A stretch of 64,000 bases of DNA from Prorocentrum cordatum (GCA_963575745.1 CAUYUJ010019286.1:82501-146500); one strand, 5' to 3'. Counted from the stretch's first letter, positions 1 to 10,481 are shown. Translations and numbers: made by a program. Notes: generated by a model not told the origin, from the sequence alone.

Positions 1-35
1 TCCTCCTCCTCCTCCTCCTCCTCCCTCCTCCTCCC
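1..35. repeat. TCC tract at window edge
   Basis: Nearly pure TCC/CTCC repeat that runs into the left edge. The following bases 36-310 are GC-rich and hold no convincing gene. Confidence 0.8.
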
Positions 36-311
36 CCGCAGGGGGGAAGTGGCGGGGAAGCTGGTTCTCCGAGGCTGTCTTCCGGGAACTTCGGCACGGA
101 AGAAGGCAGCGTGGACGAGCGGCGGGTGCCGTTTCCGTGCAGAAGCGGCGCGCGCCGTCGCCGAATCAGGCGGCATCGACGCCACATGTTTTGAGTGGCG
201 CTTTCGGGCGGGAGAGCTTTTCCCAACCATCCCGTGGTGTGGGGCCCTCGCTTTGAAGAGAGAGCGCCCCGCGTCTCCCACCTCCTCCCGCTCCCTCTTC
301 CTGTGCTTGTT

Positions 312-362
312 CCTCCTCCTCCTCCTCCTCCTCCTCCTCCTCCTCCTCCTCCTCCTCCCCCC
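312..362. repeat. (TCC)n tract
   Basis: About 16 uninterrupted TCC units just before the 90-bp satellite. The spacer at 362-380 is unremarkable. Confidence 0.9.
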
Positions 363-379
363 TCTTCTTGTCGGTGCTG

Positions 380-2190
380 CTGCTCCCATCATCACCATCA
401 TCGTCATGGCCCCATGGGGAGCTCCACCGAGGGCCCCAGCGACGGTGTTCGCATGCGTTCCCGCCACCCATGTCGTCACACCCCTCACACGTTTCGCGGC
501 CCCACCAGGAGTTCCACCGAGGGCCCCAGTAGCGGTGTTCGCTGGCGTCCCCGCCACACACTTCGCCCCCGCCCCTCCCCCTCACACGTTTCGTGTTTCG
601 TGTCCCCATGGGGAGCTGCACCGAAAACCCTGGTGGTAGTGTTCGCATGCTTCCCCGCCACCCAGTTCGGCACACCCCGCACACGTTTCGTGGCTTCATG
701 GGAAGTTTCACTCGAGGCCCCAGTGGCGATGTTCGCATGCGTCCCCGCCACCCAGTTCGGCACCCCCTTACTCGTTTCGTGGCCCCACAAGGAGTTCCAC
801 CGACGGCCCCAGTGGCGGTGTTCGCATGCGTCCCTTCCATCGATTTAGGCACACCCCTCACACGTTTCGTGGCCCCATGAGGAGCTCCACCAAAGGCTCC
901 AGTGGCGGCGTTCGCATGCGTCCACCGCACCGATTTCGGCAGACTGCTAACACGCTTCGTGGCCCCATGGGGAGCTGCACCGAAGGCCCTGGTGGTGGTG
1001 TTCGCATGCCCCCCCGCCACCCATTTCGGCACACCCCTCACACGTCCCATGTCCCGGGAGCTCCACCGAAGGCCCCAGTGGCAGCGTTCGCAGGCGCCCC
1101 CGCCACCCATTCCAGCACACCAATGGGGAGCTGCACCGAAGGCCTCAGTGGCGGTGTTCGCATGCGTCCCCACCACCCATTTCGGCACACCCTTCTCACG
1201 TTTCGTAGCTTCATGGGGGATTCCACCGGAGGCCCCAGTGGCGGTGTTCGCATGCGTCCCCGTCACCCGTTTCGGCCCCCCCCTACACGCGGGGGCTCAC
1301 CGAAGGCCCCAGTGGCGGTGTTCGCATGCGTCCCCGCCACCCAGTTCGTCACACCCCTTCCACGTTTCGTAGCTATAGGGGGGGGATTCCACAGACGGCC
1401 AGTGGCGGTGTTCGCATGAGTCCCCGTCACAAGTTTCGGCATCCCGCTTACACGTTTCGTGGCCCCACAAGGAGTTCCACCGACGGCCACAGTGGCGGTG
1501 TTCGCATGCGTCCCCGCCACCCATGTCGGCACACCCCTCACACGTTTCGTGGCTTCATGGGAAGTTTCACTGGAGGTCCCAGTGGCGATGTCCGCATGCC
1601 ACCCATGTCGGCACACCACTCACGCTTCGTGGCCCCACAAGGAGCTCTACCAAAGGCCCCAGTGGCGGTGTTCGCATGCGTCCCCGCCACCCAGTTCGGC
1701 ACACCCCTCACGCGTTTCGCGGCCCACGAGGAGTTCCACCGACGGCCCCAGTGGCAGTGTTCGCATGCGTCCTCGCCACACATGTCGGTTCACCCCTTAC
1801 ACGTTTCGTGGCCCCATGAGGAGCTCCACCAAAGGCCCCAGTGGCAGTGTTCGCATACATCCCCACAACCCATTTCGACACACCCCTCACACGTTTCGTC
1901 CCCCCATGAGGAGCTCCACCGAAGGCCCCGGTGGCGGTGTTCGCATGCGCCCAAGCCACCGATGTCGGCACACCCCTCACGCGTTCCGTGGCCCCATAGG
2001 GAGCTCCAACGAAGGCCCCAGTGACACCGCTCTCATGTGGGCGTCGCACCCGTGTCAGGACTTCCCTCACACGTTCCGTGGCCCCAAGGAGCTCCACCGA
2101 AGGCTCCAGTTGCACGGGCCGCATGCGTCCCTGCGCCTAGTTCGGCACACCCCTCCCACGCCTAGTGGCCCCACAGGGAGCCCCATCGAA
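380..2190. repeat. Sat90: 90-bp tandem satellite, about 20 units
   Basis: A unit of about 90 bp is repeated about 20 times with 10-25 percent divergence. Landmarks recurring at about 90-bp steps are GTTCGCATGCGTCCCCGCCA, CACACCCCTCACACGTTTCG and GGAGCTCCACCGA, for example near 445, 730, 818, 908, 1156, 1246, 1318, 1498, 1666, 1756, 1846 and 1936. Because 90 is a multiple of three, several frames on both strands stay open for 100-370 codons and give 30-residue repeat peptides. No frame is open across the whole array and no frame shows better conservation than the others, so I read it as non-coding satellite. Units get more divergent towards 2190. Confidence 0.92.
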
Positions 2191-2614
2191 ACCAATTCCC
2201 ATAACGCAGTACCCACAACTATTTTTGGTTGGGTCCTTCGCCAGGATATGTTTTTTGTTTGGGGGAGGGCACCTTCGACCGAACCAGTGACGAAAGCAAA
2301 ACGCCCTCCCCAACCATCCACAGTAGCCAACACCACTGGCTTGATGGGAGGGGCCAGTGACTAGAACCATCATTGTACAACACGCAAATCCACATGATTC
2401 TTGGGAATCCGGGAAGTTGGTTCTTGGAGGTTTTGTCGCCTCGAGATGCTTTCCGGCAGCTGCGCCTCGTCGAGAGTTTTCCGCGGGTGCCCGAAGCGAT
2501 TCGAACGTCCGCTGGAGGCCGAGTTATGGCCCGAAAGCCACCTGGCGTCTCCTCGTCCTCGTCCTCATCACACTCGTCCTCCTCGTTGCCCTCCTCGTCC
2601 TATTCGCTCTCATT
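2191..2614. other. Unassigned spacer
   Basis: Mixed-composition sequence between Sat90 and the next TCC tract. I see no gene, and only a faint similarity between 2408-2440 and 52-85 (GGGAAG.TGGTTCT...GAGG). Confidence 0.5.
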
Positions 2615-2690
2615 GAACTCGTTCCTCCTCTTCCTCCTCCTCCTCCTTCTCCTCCTCCTCCTCCTCCTCCTCCTCTGCTTCCTCCTCTGG
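2615..2690. repeat. TCC-rich tract
   Basis: Imperfect TCC repeat. From 2690 to 3460 I see no supported gene, only a short mixed GGA/TCC patch at 2893-2942. Confidence 0.85.
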
Positions 2691-3464
2691 GATGGGTGGT
2701 GCCCAAGTGCAAGGAGGCCGCCGAGAAAGGAATTGTTTTTTCACGCAAGAACATGTTTTGCTTGCTTTCGTGAGCTCCTCTGTGGGCATGGCGGAGCGCG
2801 AGCTGTAAAAGCCAATGCTCTTCTGCGCCTTACCACAGTCCCAGGGCACAAGGTACGTACGTGAGGTGGCGAGCTGGTGGTCAGGCGGAGACGGAGGAGG
2901 GAGGAGGAGGAGGAGGCTCCCCCCCTCCCTCCTCCTTCTGCTGCTGTCTGACGTGGGGCCGCCCGCCAAGAAGAATGGCCCTGCCGTCTCGCCGATGCGC
3001 GGCGTGCAGCCGCGATGTGTGTCTCGAGGCCAGGCACCGTGGCGCCCACGCCTCCCTTCAAAGAGTAGGGTGGCTGTTGCAGCAATCGTCCGGCGTGACG
3101 CTGCTCAGGAGTCGAACCAGTCAGATGAATCCGTCTCTATCTTCCCCTCGCCTAATTTTGGCAGGGGGATCCCAGCTTCGGCTAGACAGCGATGCAGCCA
3201 ACTGCCTTTGCATTGCTGAGGGTCTGGCAGAGAGGGCGTCGACGTCGAGTCCAACAAGGAAATCGTCCGGGGACTTCCCCGGGGGTAATTTTTCACCACG
3301 GGTCCGTTTCTGATAGTCCGGGAGCCCGAACAAGATGCCCCCAGAGGCCAAAACCAAGAAAAAGCATCAGGCGGCGACGAAGACACACAAGAATCGACGC
3401 TCGAAGCTATGCATTACTCTTCCAGGGCAGTGCAGGAGCGAGCCCTTGGCGCCGAACTCCCCCT

Positions 3465-3672
3465 TTTCGGCGGCGAGCGAGGGGGGGAAGTGAGAAGGGG
3501 CGGGCCTTCTCAGAAGGCTCGGAGAAGTCCCCCCAGCCTACTGGGACGTTTTCTCAGCCTTCCCCGGAGACACAGAAATACTTCTCAGAAGGCGCGAGGG
3601 CTTCTGAGAATCCCCGCCGCCTTCTGACCAGGCCTTCTCCTTCTCACCTCCGCCCCTCGGTCGCCGCCGAGA
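3465..3672. mobile_element. Family H TIR element, copy 1
   Basis: Left end TTCGGCGGCGAGCGAGGGGG followed by AAGTGAGAAGG. The right end (3630-3665) is its inverted copy, CCTTCTCAC... reading into CGGTCGCCGCCGA. The inside is rich in CTTCTCAGAAGG-type palindromes. A second copy lies at 34278-34478. It has no coding capacity and looks like a MITE-like hairpin element. Confidence 0.7.
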
Positions 3673-3765
3673 GGAGGAGGAGGAGGAGGAGGAGGAGGAG
3701 GAGGAGGAGGAGGAGGCGGAGGAGGCGGAGGAGGCGGAGGAGGAGGAGGAGGAGGAGGAGAAAAT
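3672..3765. repeat. (GGA)n tract
   Basis: Polypurine GGA repeat with a few GGC units, directly abutting the right TIR of the family H element. Confidence 0.92.
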
Positions 3766-3936
3766 CTTTGCCGCTGCAGCTTTTTGCCCCAGCCCTCCGC
3801 CTCAGTGCGGCGGCCGCCAGGCCGCGCTCGGCGCGCGCGCGCGGGGGCGCTCTTTTTGGCAGCCCCTTATGCCGAAGCGCCCGGAGGAGGCCGCGCCCGC
3901 GCGGCCAGCGTCCGCGTTCCGCCGCCGGCTGCGCTC

Positions 3937-4194
3937 GAAGACGGCCGAGCTGGCGGCCACGGGAAGCGAAGAAGAACAAACGGCATTGCGGCATAAAACA
4001 TAAACTGTTTGGCGCTCCGCGCAGATGTCTCGGATCAGCGCGGGGACCCCCCTGGCGGCGCCTCTGGCGCCGCCCCTGGCGCGCTCCGCGCGCCAGGGGG
4101 GGGTCCCAGCGCAGATCCGAGACATCCGCGCGGACCTCCAAACAGTTTATGTTTGTGTCGCTTTCTGTCCCTCTAGAAGACGGCCGAGCTGGCG
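3937..4194. mobile_element. Family A hairpin element (A1) within 19-bp direct repeats
   Basis: Core at 4019-4140 is an inverted repeat: GCGCAGATGTCTCGGATCAG on the left and its complement ending GCGCGGACCTCC on the right, around an inner palindrome of GGCGCC and CGCGCTCCGCGCGCC blocks. The arms extend outwards through CATAAACTGTTTGG and CCAAACAGTTTATG. The whole is bracketed by an identical 19-mer, GAAGACGGCCGAGCTGGCG, at 3937-3955 and 4176-4194. The 3766-3936 stretch before it is GC-rich and unassigned. Confidence 0.8.
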
Positions 4195-4867
4195 AAATGC
4201 GACCGACCGCCCCTCGTCGCTGGAGCTAGGCTTCCCCTAGTCGGGCCGCAAGTCATGGGAGCCTTGTGCACAACGGGCGTTCATAAGTGGGTATTGCTGG
4301 ATCCCCAGATCCCAGTCTACTTTAGCCGCCTTCCTACTTCAAGGGTCGAGTGGGTTTCCCTTTTCTCTCCTCTTCAGGGGGTGGGCGGAAACCCAACCTG
4401 CTTCCAACGCCTTCGAAGGTCATGCTTCTACCCACTTCTTCCGACCGACGGGCATGTCCTCGAAATTCCGCTTTCAGGGTGCAGTAGCGTTCGCTAGTAT
4501 CTTGCCATCGATGAGGAAGCCTCCAGCAGCGTCAATGTGGCGTCGATCTGGCGCCAATTCGTGCCGACACGCTCCGGTGAGCGCCGGCGCGCATGAGCCA
4601 GCAGGTTGGCGTGGCAGGCCCCAGCGAGTTGCCACAGAGCCATCGAGACCCCTGGCCAGAGCGCCTCCCGGGAGAGGCTGCGAGGGCTACCGCGGGTATG
4701 CGTCGGCTGAGCAGCCGGCCCGCCAGCAGAAGCCCCTGCGGAAGTGCCTTCTCCCCCGATGGCCCCGGGGGCCCACGCGAGGTCTGAGGCACCTCTTAGG
4801 ACCCTCCGCGAGGTTGGCGAGTCGTAAACATACGAGGATTCTTTTGTTGTGCATGTGTTGTATGGTT
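4195..4867. other. Unassigned spacer
   Basis: No supported gene. Frames on both strands stay open in 4454-4873 (+) and 4494-5276 (-), but neither has a recognisable domain. The minus-strand part near 4494-4800 has a protein-like look and may be a remnant. Confidence 0.4.
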
Positions 4868-5010
4868 CTCTAGATCTGGTCCTTTGGCTTCTCGGCCGTC
4901 TCCTCGGGCCCGGGTTTCCGTCCCGCGTCGTTCTTCCACGGTCTCGGGAGCCGGTAATGGCCCCGAGAGGCCGAACACGGTCAAAAATGCCCTGCCCGAC
5001 TTCTTCGTCA
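4868..5010. repeat. Family J repeat, copy 1
   Basis: Shares with 9536-9670 the order CTCGGGCCCGGG..., CGTCCCGCGTCGTTC, GGTCTCGGGAGCC and GAGAGGCCGAACACGG. A third copy lies in inverted orientation at 32745-32870. Non-coding, divergent. Confidence 0.6.
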
Positions 5011-5162
5011 CGCCAGCCGCGCGGGTTTCCCACCGCCAACTTGCATGGTCTGAGCGGGCCCCTTCTTTCTCTCTCTCGCCCTCTTCGTTCGCCTTCGGGC
5101 CTCGATTCGCCTCTGGTGTACCGCTTGCTGACGGGCGCCTGACTGTCTTGGACCACTTTCGG

Positions 5163-5370
5163 GTGCAACGATAGGGGGGGGATAGGCACAGGGGGGGATG
5201 CATCGACCCCCAATCGCCCATTGATCGCCGACAGGGGCCCAATAGGACCACCCCGCCCAGGAAGGTGCGGATTCACTATCGGGGGCTGATCGCCGACCTA
5301 TCGACGATGTATCGTCGATTCAGGTCGATGCAGCCCCCACTAGGCCTATCCCCCCTATCGTTGCCCCTCA
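5163..5370. mobile_element. Family D TIR element, copy 1
   Basis: TIRs are GCAACGATAGGGGGGGGATA at the left and TATCCCCCCTATCGTTGCCC at the right. The inside is a second inverted repeat: ATGCATCGACCCCCAATCGC against the reverse of CGATTCAGGTCGATGCAGCC, with GATCGCCGA/TCGGCGATC-type motifs. About 205 bp, no coding capacity. Other copies: 6012-6525 (with an insertion), 17700-17850 (half), 19563-19957 (with an insertion) and 20258-20365 (half). Confidence 0.8.
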
Positions 5371-5391
5371 CACTTGGCGCCCGCGGACTTG

Positions 5392-5855
5392 AAAGAGTGG
5401 GTTCCTCAGGTTGTCTCCGGTGGCACATCACGGGGCCTAGTATGACCTTCTCATTCCGTCGCTACCGTCGATTAGCGTCGATTAGCGGCTGGGAGTCGAT
5501 GCGATAGCGCCGATGTAGTGTCGGCTAGCGCCGAGTAGCCTTGACTAGCATCGATTAGCGTCGATCAAGCGTCGACGAACGTCGACTCGCAAGAGCCGAC
5601 AAGATCGTATGGGAGACCCCCAGGAGTTGCCACAGAGTGCGGCCTTCAGAAAGTGGGTTTCTCGGATTGTCGACCTCGCTTGGCTCGCGCTTTCCTGCAG
5701 TTCGCTGTGTCGTGTTCGCTCGATCCAGTCGCAGATTGAACACGTAGGGGAGCGTGGTTCGTGACTTTCTACCACTTGCTTCCCAGCGTCACTGTTAAGC
5801 AACATCGCCGTTAGTCCGGCCTTGGGTAGAGTGGGTTTGCCAGGTTGTCGACCTC
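5392..5855. repeat. Dispersed 29-bp motif and GATTAGCGTC minisatellite
   Basis: AGTGGGTTYCTCRGRTTGTC occurs at 5392, 5650 and 5827, twice followed by GACCTCG. Between the first two, 5460-5590 is a degenerate minisatellite of GTCGATTAGC units. No gene is seen. Confidence 0.6.
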
Positions 5856-5946
5856 GACGAGGTCACGGAGGAGGCCCCGCGGCCAGCGCCGCCCCCGCGG
5901 CCGGCCGCGGAGCCGGCGGCGGAGGCTCGAGGCACAAACGCTGCCG

Positions 5947-6650
5947 TGAGCATGAGCTCGGAGGTCCGCGCGGAGTTCTCGGATCGGCGCTGTGCCTCCC
6001 CCCCCTCTCCCCAGGGGCGACGAGAGGGGCGGCTAGACATGGGGGGGATGCATCGACCCCCCATCACCCACTGATCGCCCAGGGGGGGGCGATAGCCACA
6101 ACCTGCCCAGGAACGTGCGGATCCATGAATTCACCGCCCACCAAGCCACCTCGGCCCAACCCGAAGGCCCCGACTTGCCCTCCAGTTCCAGTGGGGGGGG
6201 GGGTCGAGGAGCATCGAAAAGACACGTATGAAGCCCGCCCCCCCCCTCACCCGAACTTCGGGTCGTCGGGTTGGGTCGGGGTGGTCCGGTAGGTGGTCAA
6301 CTGCCGGGGGCCCGTCGCCGATCTAGCGGCGAGGGATCCCCGCTTCCAGGTCGAGGCGCCCCCCCCCCCTCAGCGCCAGTCCCCCCCTCCTCTCTCTCGT
6401 TGCCCCTCAGCTCTCGGCGCCCCCCCTTTCCCTCGTTGCCCCTCATGCCAGTCCCCCCCTCTCTCTCGTTGCCCCTTTCTCTCGTTGCCCCTCATGCCAG
6501 CCCCCCCCCTCCTCTCTCGTTGCCCCTCAGCTCTCGGCGCCCCCCTCCCCCGGGCGCGCAGCAAGCGCGCCGGGGGGGGGCGGCGCCGCGCAGAAAGCGC
6601 GCCAGGGGCACCCAGCGCCGATCCGGGAAGTCCGCGCGGACCTTGCAGAT
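5947..6650. mobile_element. Family A element (A2) split by a family D insertion
   Basis: The left A arm, CTCGGAGGTCCGCGCGGAG..., lies at 5955-5990. The right A arm, CCAGCGCCGATCCGGGAAGT followed by CCGCGCGGACC, lies at 6615-6650. Between them sits a family D copy (6012 to about 6525), which itself holds a family F copy (6127-6301). The order of insertion is therefore A, then D, then F. Confidence 0.7.
6127..6301. mobile_element. Family F TIR element, copy 1
   Basis: Left end TCACCGCCCACCAAGCCACC, right end GGTGGTCCGGTAGGTGGTCA, inverted to each other. The inside reads CCCGAAGGCCCC..., a G run, and CACGTATGAAG. A second copy at 33700-33875 shares TIRs and interior. It interrupts the centre of a family D element after CTGCCCAGGAACGTGCGGAT. 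Confidence 0.75.
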
Positions 6651-6659
6651 CGGGGAAGC

Positions 6660-7190
6660 GTAAGACTCGAGTGAGCCTGAATTCGGGTTCGCCGACGCTT
6701 TTTGACGAGCGCGTCTTCGATTCTGGCGGTCCAGTTTTTGTTGGATGTTTGCAGCGGAAGCTCGCGCCAAATTTAATATTGGGCCTCGTCATTTTCATGA
6801 TGGCCCCGTCAGGTCAACCCGAGTCCCCCATACCCGAGTCTTACGCCTGCCCGATCAGAGATATGTGAGCCTACGCCATCAATTTGTTCGGCCACGCGCA
6901 GAGGGGGGTGTATGGGGGATGGGGGAGGGCTTCTGAGAAGCACCCCTGCTTCTTGGAAGGCGCGGGCCTTGTCTATGTAGATGTGGGGCCAGCGGCTTCT
7001 GGGAACCAGCCTCATTCTGAGAAGCGCCTTCCCACCACCCTTATCACCGAAGGGAGCTCCTTTTTTCATGATGCCCCAGTATTATTTGGGCCCCACTCCG
7101 TCAATAATTCTTTTCCCACTCTTGGGGGCATTCAATAAAGACTTATCTTTAGGCGTTCGATCATGGTCCCCTTGTTAAACTCGAGCGTCC
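6660..7190. other. Unassigned spacer
   Basis: No gene recognised. It includes short CTTCTGAGAAG palindromes near 6930-7025, like those inside family H. Confidence 0.5.
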
Positions 7191-7194
7191 AGTT

Positions 7195-7320
7195 CTCACG
7201 CCGAAAACCGCCGAAGACCGCGGGAAACCGCCGAAAACCGGGGGAAACCGTCGAAGACCGCGCGAAACCGCCGAAGACCGCCGGAAGACCGCCAGCAGAC
7301 CGCCGGAAGACCACCGGGGG
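7195..7320. repeat. ACCGCCGAA minisatellite
   Basis: About 11-bp units of GAAACCGCCGA and GAAGACCGCCG, repeated about 11 times. A shorter, inverted-sense relative is at 17075-17110. Confidence 0.85.
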
Positions 7321-7472
7321 CAGATGGGCAACAGGGAGTCCATGGTCGAATGCGTGGCTATCGCGGTGACCGCCCTCTGCGCGCCGCGCATTCTTGTTCC
7401 CCCGAGAGGCCTCGCGGCCGGCGCCGCCCCGGCGGCCGTGCGCGGATCTGGCGCCGGGCGTCGAGTCTAATT

Positions 7473-7716
7473 CCAGGCCTCCCAGATGGGGTCGGAGTAG
7501 ATGGGGTCGGAGGATCGCGCCGCATCGCCGAGGCGTCGGCGATGCGGCTCGACGTGGAGCCCAGTTTTTTCCACGCCGACGGCGCCGATGCCTCGCCGAC
7601 GTCGCCGATGCATCGCTGGTGCATCACCGATGCATCGCCGATGCATCGTCGATGTACCGGCGATGTGGCGCGATCCTCCGACCCCATCTACTCCGCCCCC
7701 ATCTAGGAAGCCTCTA
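7473..7716. mobile_element. Family E TIR element, copy 1, with 6-bp target duplication
   Basis: The arms are about 50 bp and nearly perfect: GATGGGGTCGGAGGATCGCG followed by CCGCATCGCC on the left, matched by GGCGATGTGG...CCCATCTAGGAAGCCTC on the right. CTAATT is duplicated at 7467-7472 and 7717-7722, directly at the ends. The loop carries GATGCATCGCC units expanded as a minisatellite. Other copies: 10216-10385 and 12103-12312. Confidence 0.85.
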
Positions 7717-7854
7717 CTAATTTGGGTGTGCAACATGTGGGGCGAAGACAGGTGAATTTTGTTTTGTGCCCTAGAGGGGGCCCCTTGGGCCCAAAAGGGA
7801 CACGAAAAGTGCACGTTTCCGGAAGAAGAAGAAGAGACGCCATGCACAGAAGCT

Positions 7855-7960
7855 TTTGGCGCTCCGCGCGGGTTTCTTGGATCCGCGCTGGGCCCCCCAT
7901 TGCGGCGCCTCCGGCGCCGCCCCTGGCGCGCTGCTTCGCGCGCCAGGGCCGGGGCGTGAT
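7855..7960. mobile_element. Family A element (A3), partial
   Basis: Left arm GCGCTCCGCGCGGGTTTCTT followed by GGATCCGCGCTGGG, and the inner GGCGCC/CGCGC palindrome, are present. The right arm is lost after 7945. Confidence 0.75.
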
Positions 7961-8195
7961 ACGTGGTCCATGTAGTTAACGCTGCATAGTATTATGTTGG
8001 GGCTTTTTTATCTAAAAATAGTTTTTTGTCGGACGTGGTTAGGGATTCTTATTCTTGGCAAGATATCGGCATCACTAGACCGCACCAGGCCAGGGCCGAT
8101 CCATGCATGGGGGGCGCAGACTTGCGCGCCTGCTGTGCCCACTAAAGGGGTGCCCAATGGGGCCCACGAAGGGGCACGAAGAGTGCCACGTTTCT

Positions 8196-8448
8196 CCCCC
8201 CCCCTCCCCCCCTCTCCCCCTCCTCCTCCTCCTCCTCCTCCTCCTCCTCCTCCTCCTCCTCCTCCTCCTCCTCCTCCTCCTCCTCCTCAAGGCACGTGCG
8301 CTCCTCCTCGTCCTCCTTTTCCTCCTCCTCCTCCTTCTCCTCCTTCCTCCCTCCTCCTCCTCCCCCTCCCCTTCTCCTTCTCCTCCTCCTCCTCCTCCTC
8401 CTCCTCCTCCTCTTCCTCCTCCTCCTCCCCTCCTCCTCTTGAAAGGGG
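8196..8448. repeat. Long TCC tract
   Basis: About 250 bp of TCC/CTCC, broken only by a short AAGGCACGTGCG interruption near 8290. Confidence 0.95.
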
Positions 8449-9164
8449 CCTCTAGGGCCCAAGAGAGGCACGAGAGGTGCACGCTTTCCATCCCCCCCCT
8501 CATCACCATCCCATGATCCAGGCCTCGGGAAAATAGCGAACACGCATGCCACATTCATCGGTCAACGCCCTCCCCTCCCCCCAATGCTCAAGCTTGGCGG
8601 TGGGTCTGATGAGTTGCACTTCGAACGCAGTGCCCCGCGTGCCAACTTTGAGTTTGGGGGAGCGGGGGGAGTGTCCACGAGTTGTTTCCCCCTGCCGTCG
8701 GTGGTTCCAGGATGGGGTCCTGAGGGCTGGGGTCCTCAGGACGAGGTGCCTCAAACAAGGTATACATCCACCCTTGGACCCCTTCCTGTCCTTATGCCCC
8801 CATCCCTCAGGATGCCATCCTTGAGCCACCGAGGGCCACCGATGCTGGGGGGGCGGCGCATGGATGGGGGGGAGCGCGTGCACCTCGGGCCCAAAAAGGG
8901 CACGAGAAGTGCACGTGTCCTCGCCCCCCACTTGCTTGGCATCGCTCAGACGAGTGCATGTGTGTTTTTGTTCCGGCGAGCCGCGTCGAGCAGACTTATT
9001 CTGGCTCCTACCTTGTGGGCCCACGAGCGCACCGTGCCCCCCCAAAAAACATGCACGGGGAAGGGACGAGAGACCGCGAGCTTCTCGCCCCCCCATTGAT
9101 TAACGCCCGAGGTCGCCCCCCCGTTAACCGGCGTCACCCCAGCATACGAAAACCGTTTGTGCGT

Positions 9165-9312
9165 CGCCCCCCGGGCGACGCGCGCACCGAGACATCTTAT
9201 GGCATATGCGTCGTGGCGGGCGCTTTCTGACCACACCGCTCGGGAAACGATCCATGGGTTTCATGTTCACATACGTACATACATACATACATATATATAT
9301 ATACACATACAT

Positions 9313-9377
<65 letters not shown>

Positions 9378-9530
9378 TAGACAGACAGACAGACAGGCAG
9401 ACAGGCAGACAGACAGACACACACACACACACAGACACACACACACATATATATACACACATATACATGTAGATGTTCGGGTCGGACGCGCGCCTCCAAG
9501 GAGGATATGTAGTACTAGTACGTCTCTGTG
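9165..9530. repeat. Family S, copy 1, split by an expanded (ACAG)n microsatellite
   Basis: The left half (9165-9262) has GGGCGACGCGCGCACYGAG, GTGGCGGGCG and CTCGGGAAACGATC. The right half (9473-9530) has ATGTTCGGGTCGGACGCGCG followed by CCTCCAAGG. The same halves are contiguous in copy 2 (10845-11030). In copy 1 about 200 bp of (ACAT)n, (ACAG)n and (AC)n lies between them. Confidence 0.85.
9265..9468. repeat. Compound microsatellite ACAT/ACAG/AC
   Basis: TACA/ATAT repeats, about 30 ACAG units (9310-9418), then AC/ACAT repeats. It reads as open Asp-Arg-Gln-Thr peptides on one strand and Cys-Leu-Ser-Val on the other, which is repeat artefact. Confidence 0.95.
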
Positions 9531-9535
9531 CGGCC

Positions 9536-9670
9536 CAATTACTTCAGAGGTCTGGACCCAGAGGCCCCCCTTCCCCGGGACGAGCTTTTCATCCCGAGTC
9601 GTTCCTTGACAGCCCCGAGGCCTGGGCAGGGCCCCTGGAGGCCGAACACGGCGGACAACCTCCCGTCGCG
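9536..9670. repeat. Family J repeat, copy 2
   Basis: AGGTCTGGACCCAGAGGCCC, CCCCGGGACGAGCTTTTCAT, GACAGCCCCGAGGCCTGG and GAGGCCGAACACGGCGGAC are shared with copy 1 and, inverted, with 32745-32870. Confidence 0.65.
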
Positions 9671-9743
9671 ACTTCTGCCACACTGCGAGGGCGCCTGGGC
9701 CCTATCACGCCCGAGGCCGCCCCCCCCCTTTGGACTCCGCACC

Positions 9744-9990
9744 CCAGGCAGCGGAGGCGGCCGCCTTCCGCGGCGGCGTCTTCGGCCGCCCGCTCGGCCG
9801 CGAGGCGCCTCCGGCGCCCGCCGCGGGGGCGCCTGCGGCGCCCGCCGTGCCCCTGGCGCCGTACGTGCCGCGGGCGCCCGCGGGCCCGGCCGCCGCGGGG
9901 CGGGCGGAGGGCGCGGGGCGCGGGGCCGGCGGCGGCGGCAGCGACCCCGCGGCCGAGGAGCGGAGGTCCAGGCCTCCCGTCAGAGGCCCC
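9744..9990 (+). CDS. Candidate exon, Ala/Pro/Gly-rich
   Basis: A frame from about 9744 reads an Ala/Pro-rich peptide (AAAFRGGVFGRPLGREAPPA near its start) with almost every third codon base G or C. This is the same codon bias as the helicase exons from 12.5 kb. An acceptor-like CCCCAG precedes it and an AG/GTCCAG donor-like site follows near 9968. It could be an upstream exon for a disordered N-terminus of the RAD5/HLTF-like gene, or a separate gene fragment. No domain is recognisable, and GC-rich DNA can mimic such bias. Confidence 0.3.
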
Positions 9991-10004
9991 GAGCCATCCA
10001 GGGG

Positions 10005-10215
10005 CAGCTCGGGTCAGGGCCAGCTCGGGTTCCTTTTTGGGGGAATCCGAGCCCGGGCTTCCCCGGGCCCGAGCTACCCCGGACAATTCGGACGTCCAGA
10101 GTCCCAAGTCATCAGGGGTAAATCGGGTCAGGGCTAACTCGGGTTCGTTTTTCGGGAATACACAACCGAGTTACCCCGGGCCCGAGTTACCCGGGATAAT
10201 CCGGGCGCGCAATCC
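10005..10215. repeat. Two-unit tandem duplication (about 115 bp)
   Basis: TCGGGTCAGGGCCAGCTCGG and TCGGGTCAGGGCTAACTCGG start two similar units, each ending with CGGGCCCGAGYTACCC and a GGAYAATYCGG motif. Confidence 0.75.
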
Positions 10216-10385
10216 CAGGTGTGCGGTCCGAGTGGATGGGTTCGGAGGGTCGCGCCGCATCGCCGACGCCTCGGCGATGCGGCTCGATGTGGAGCCCGAT
10301 TTGCTTCACGCGGACGTCGCCGTTGCATCGCCGATGCGGCGCGATCCCCCGACCCCATCTGCTCCGACCCCATCGAGGAGGCCTC
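10216..10385. mobile_element. Family E TIR element, copy 2
   Basis: GGATGGGTTCGGAGGGTCGC at the left is inverted as GCGATCCCCCGACCCCATC at the right. The loop is shorter than in copy 1, with only two GATGC/CATCGCC units. Confidence 0.8.
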
Positions 10386-10481
10386 TGGAGGAGGAGGAGG
10401 ACGCAGCGGTACGAGCACCTGCAGTATCGGAGTCACCCCTGCGTATTATAAGTACTCGAAGAAGAAACAACTCAGAAACCA

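Larger units (their letters stand above)
7770..8930. repeat. Family K motif, four copies around a TCC tract
   Basis: A motif GGGCCCAAAAGGGACACGAA followed by AAGTGCACG recurs at 7780-7823, 8150-8195, 8445-8492 and 8885-8925, and once more at 32940-33003. Each is preceded by AGGGGCC-type inverted bases. No coding sense is seen. The rest of 8450-9160 is unassigned. Confidence 0.65.

Noticed and set aside
166-1266. 366-codon minus-strand frame with 30-residue repeats
   Set aside because: Explained by the 90-bp satellite; the frame is lost in other parts of the array.
4494-5276. 260-codon minus-strand frame
   Set aside because: It runs through family J and D repeats and has no domain; only the 4494-4800 part looks protein-like.
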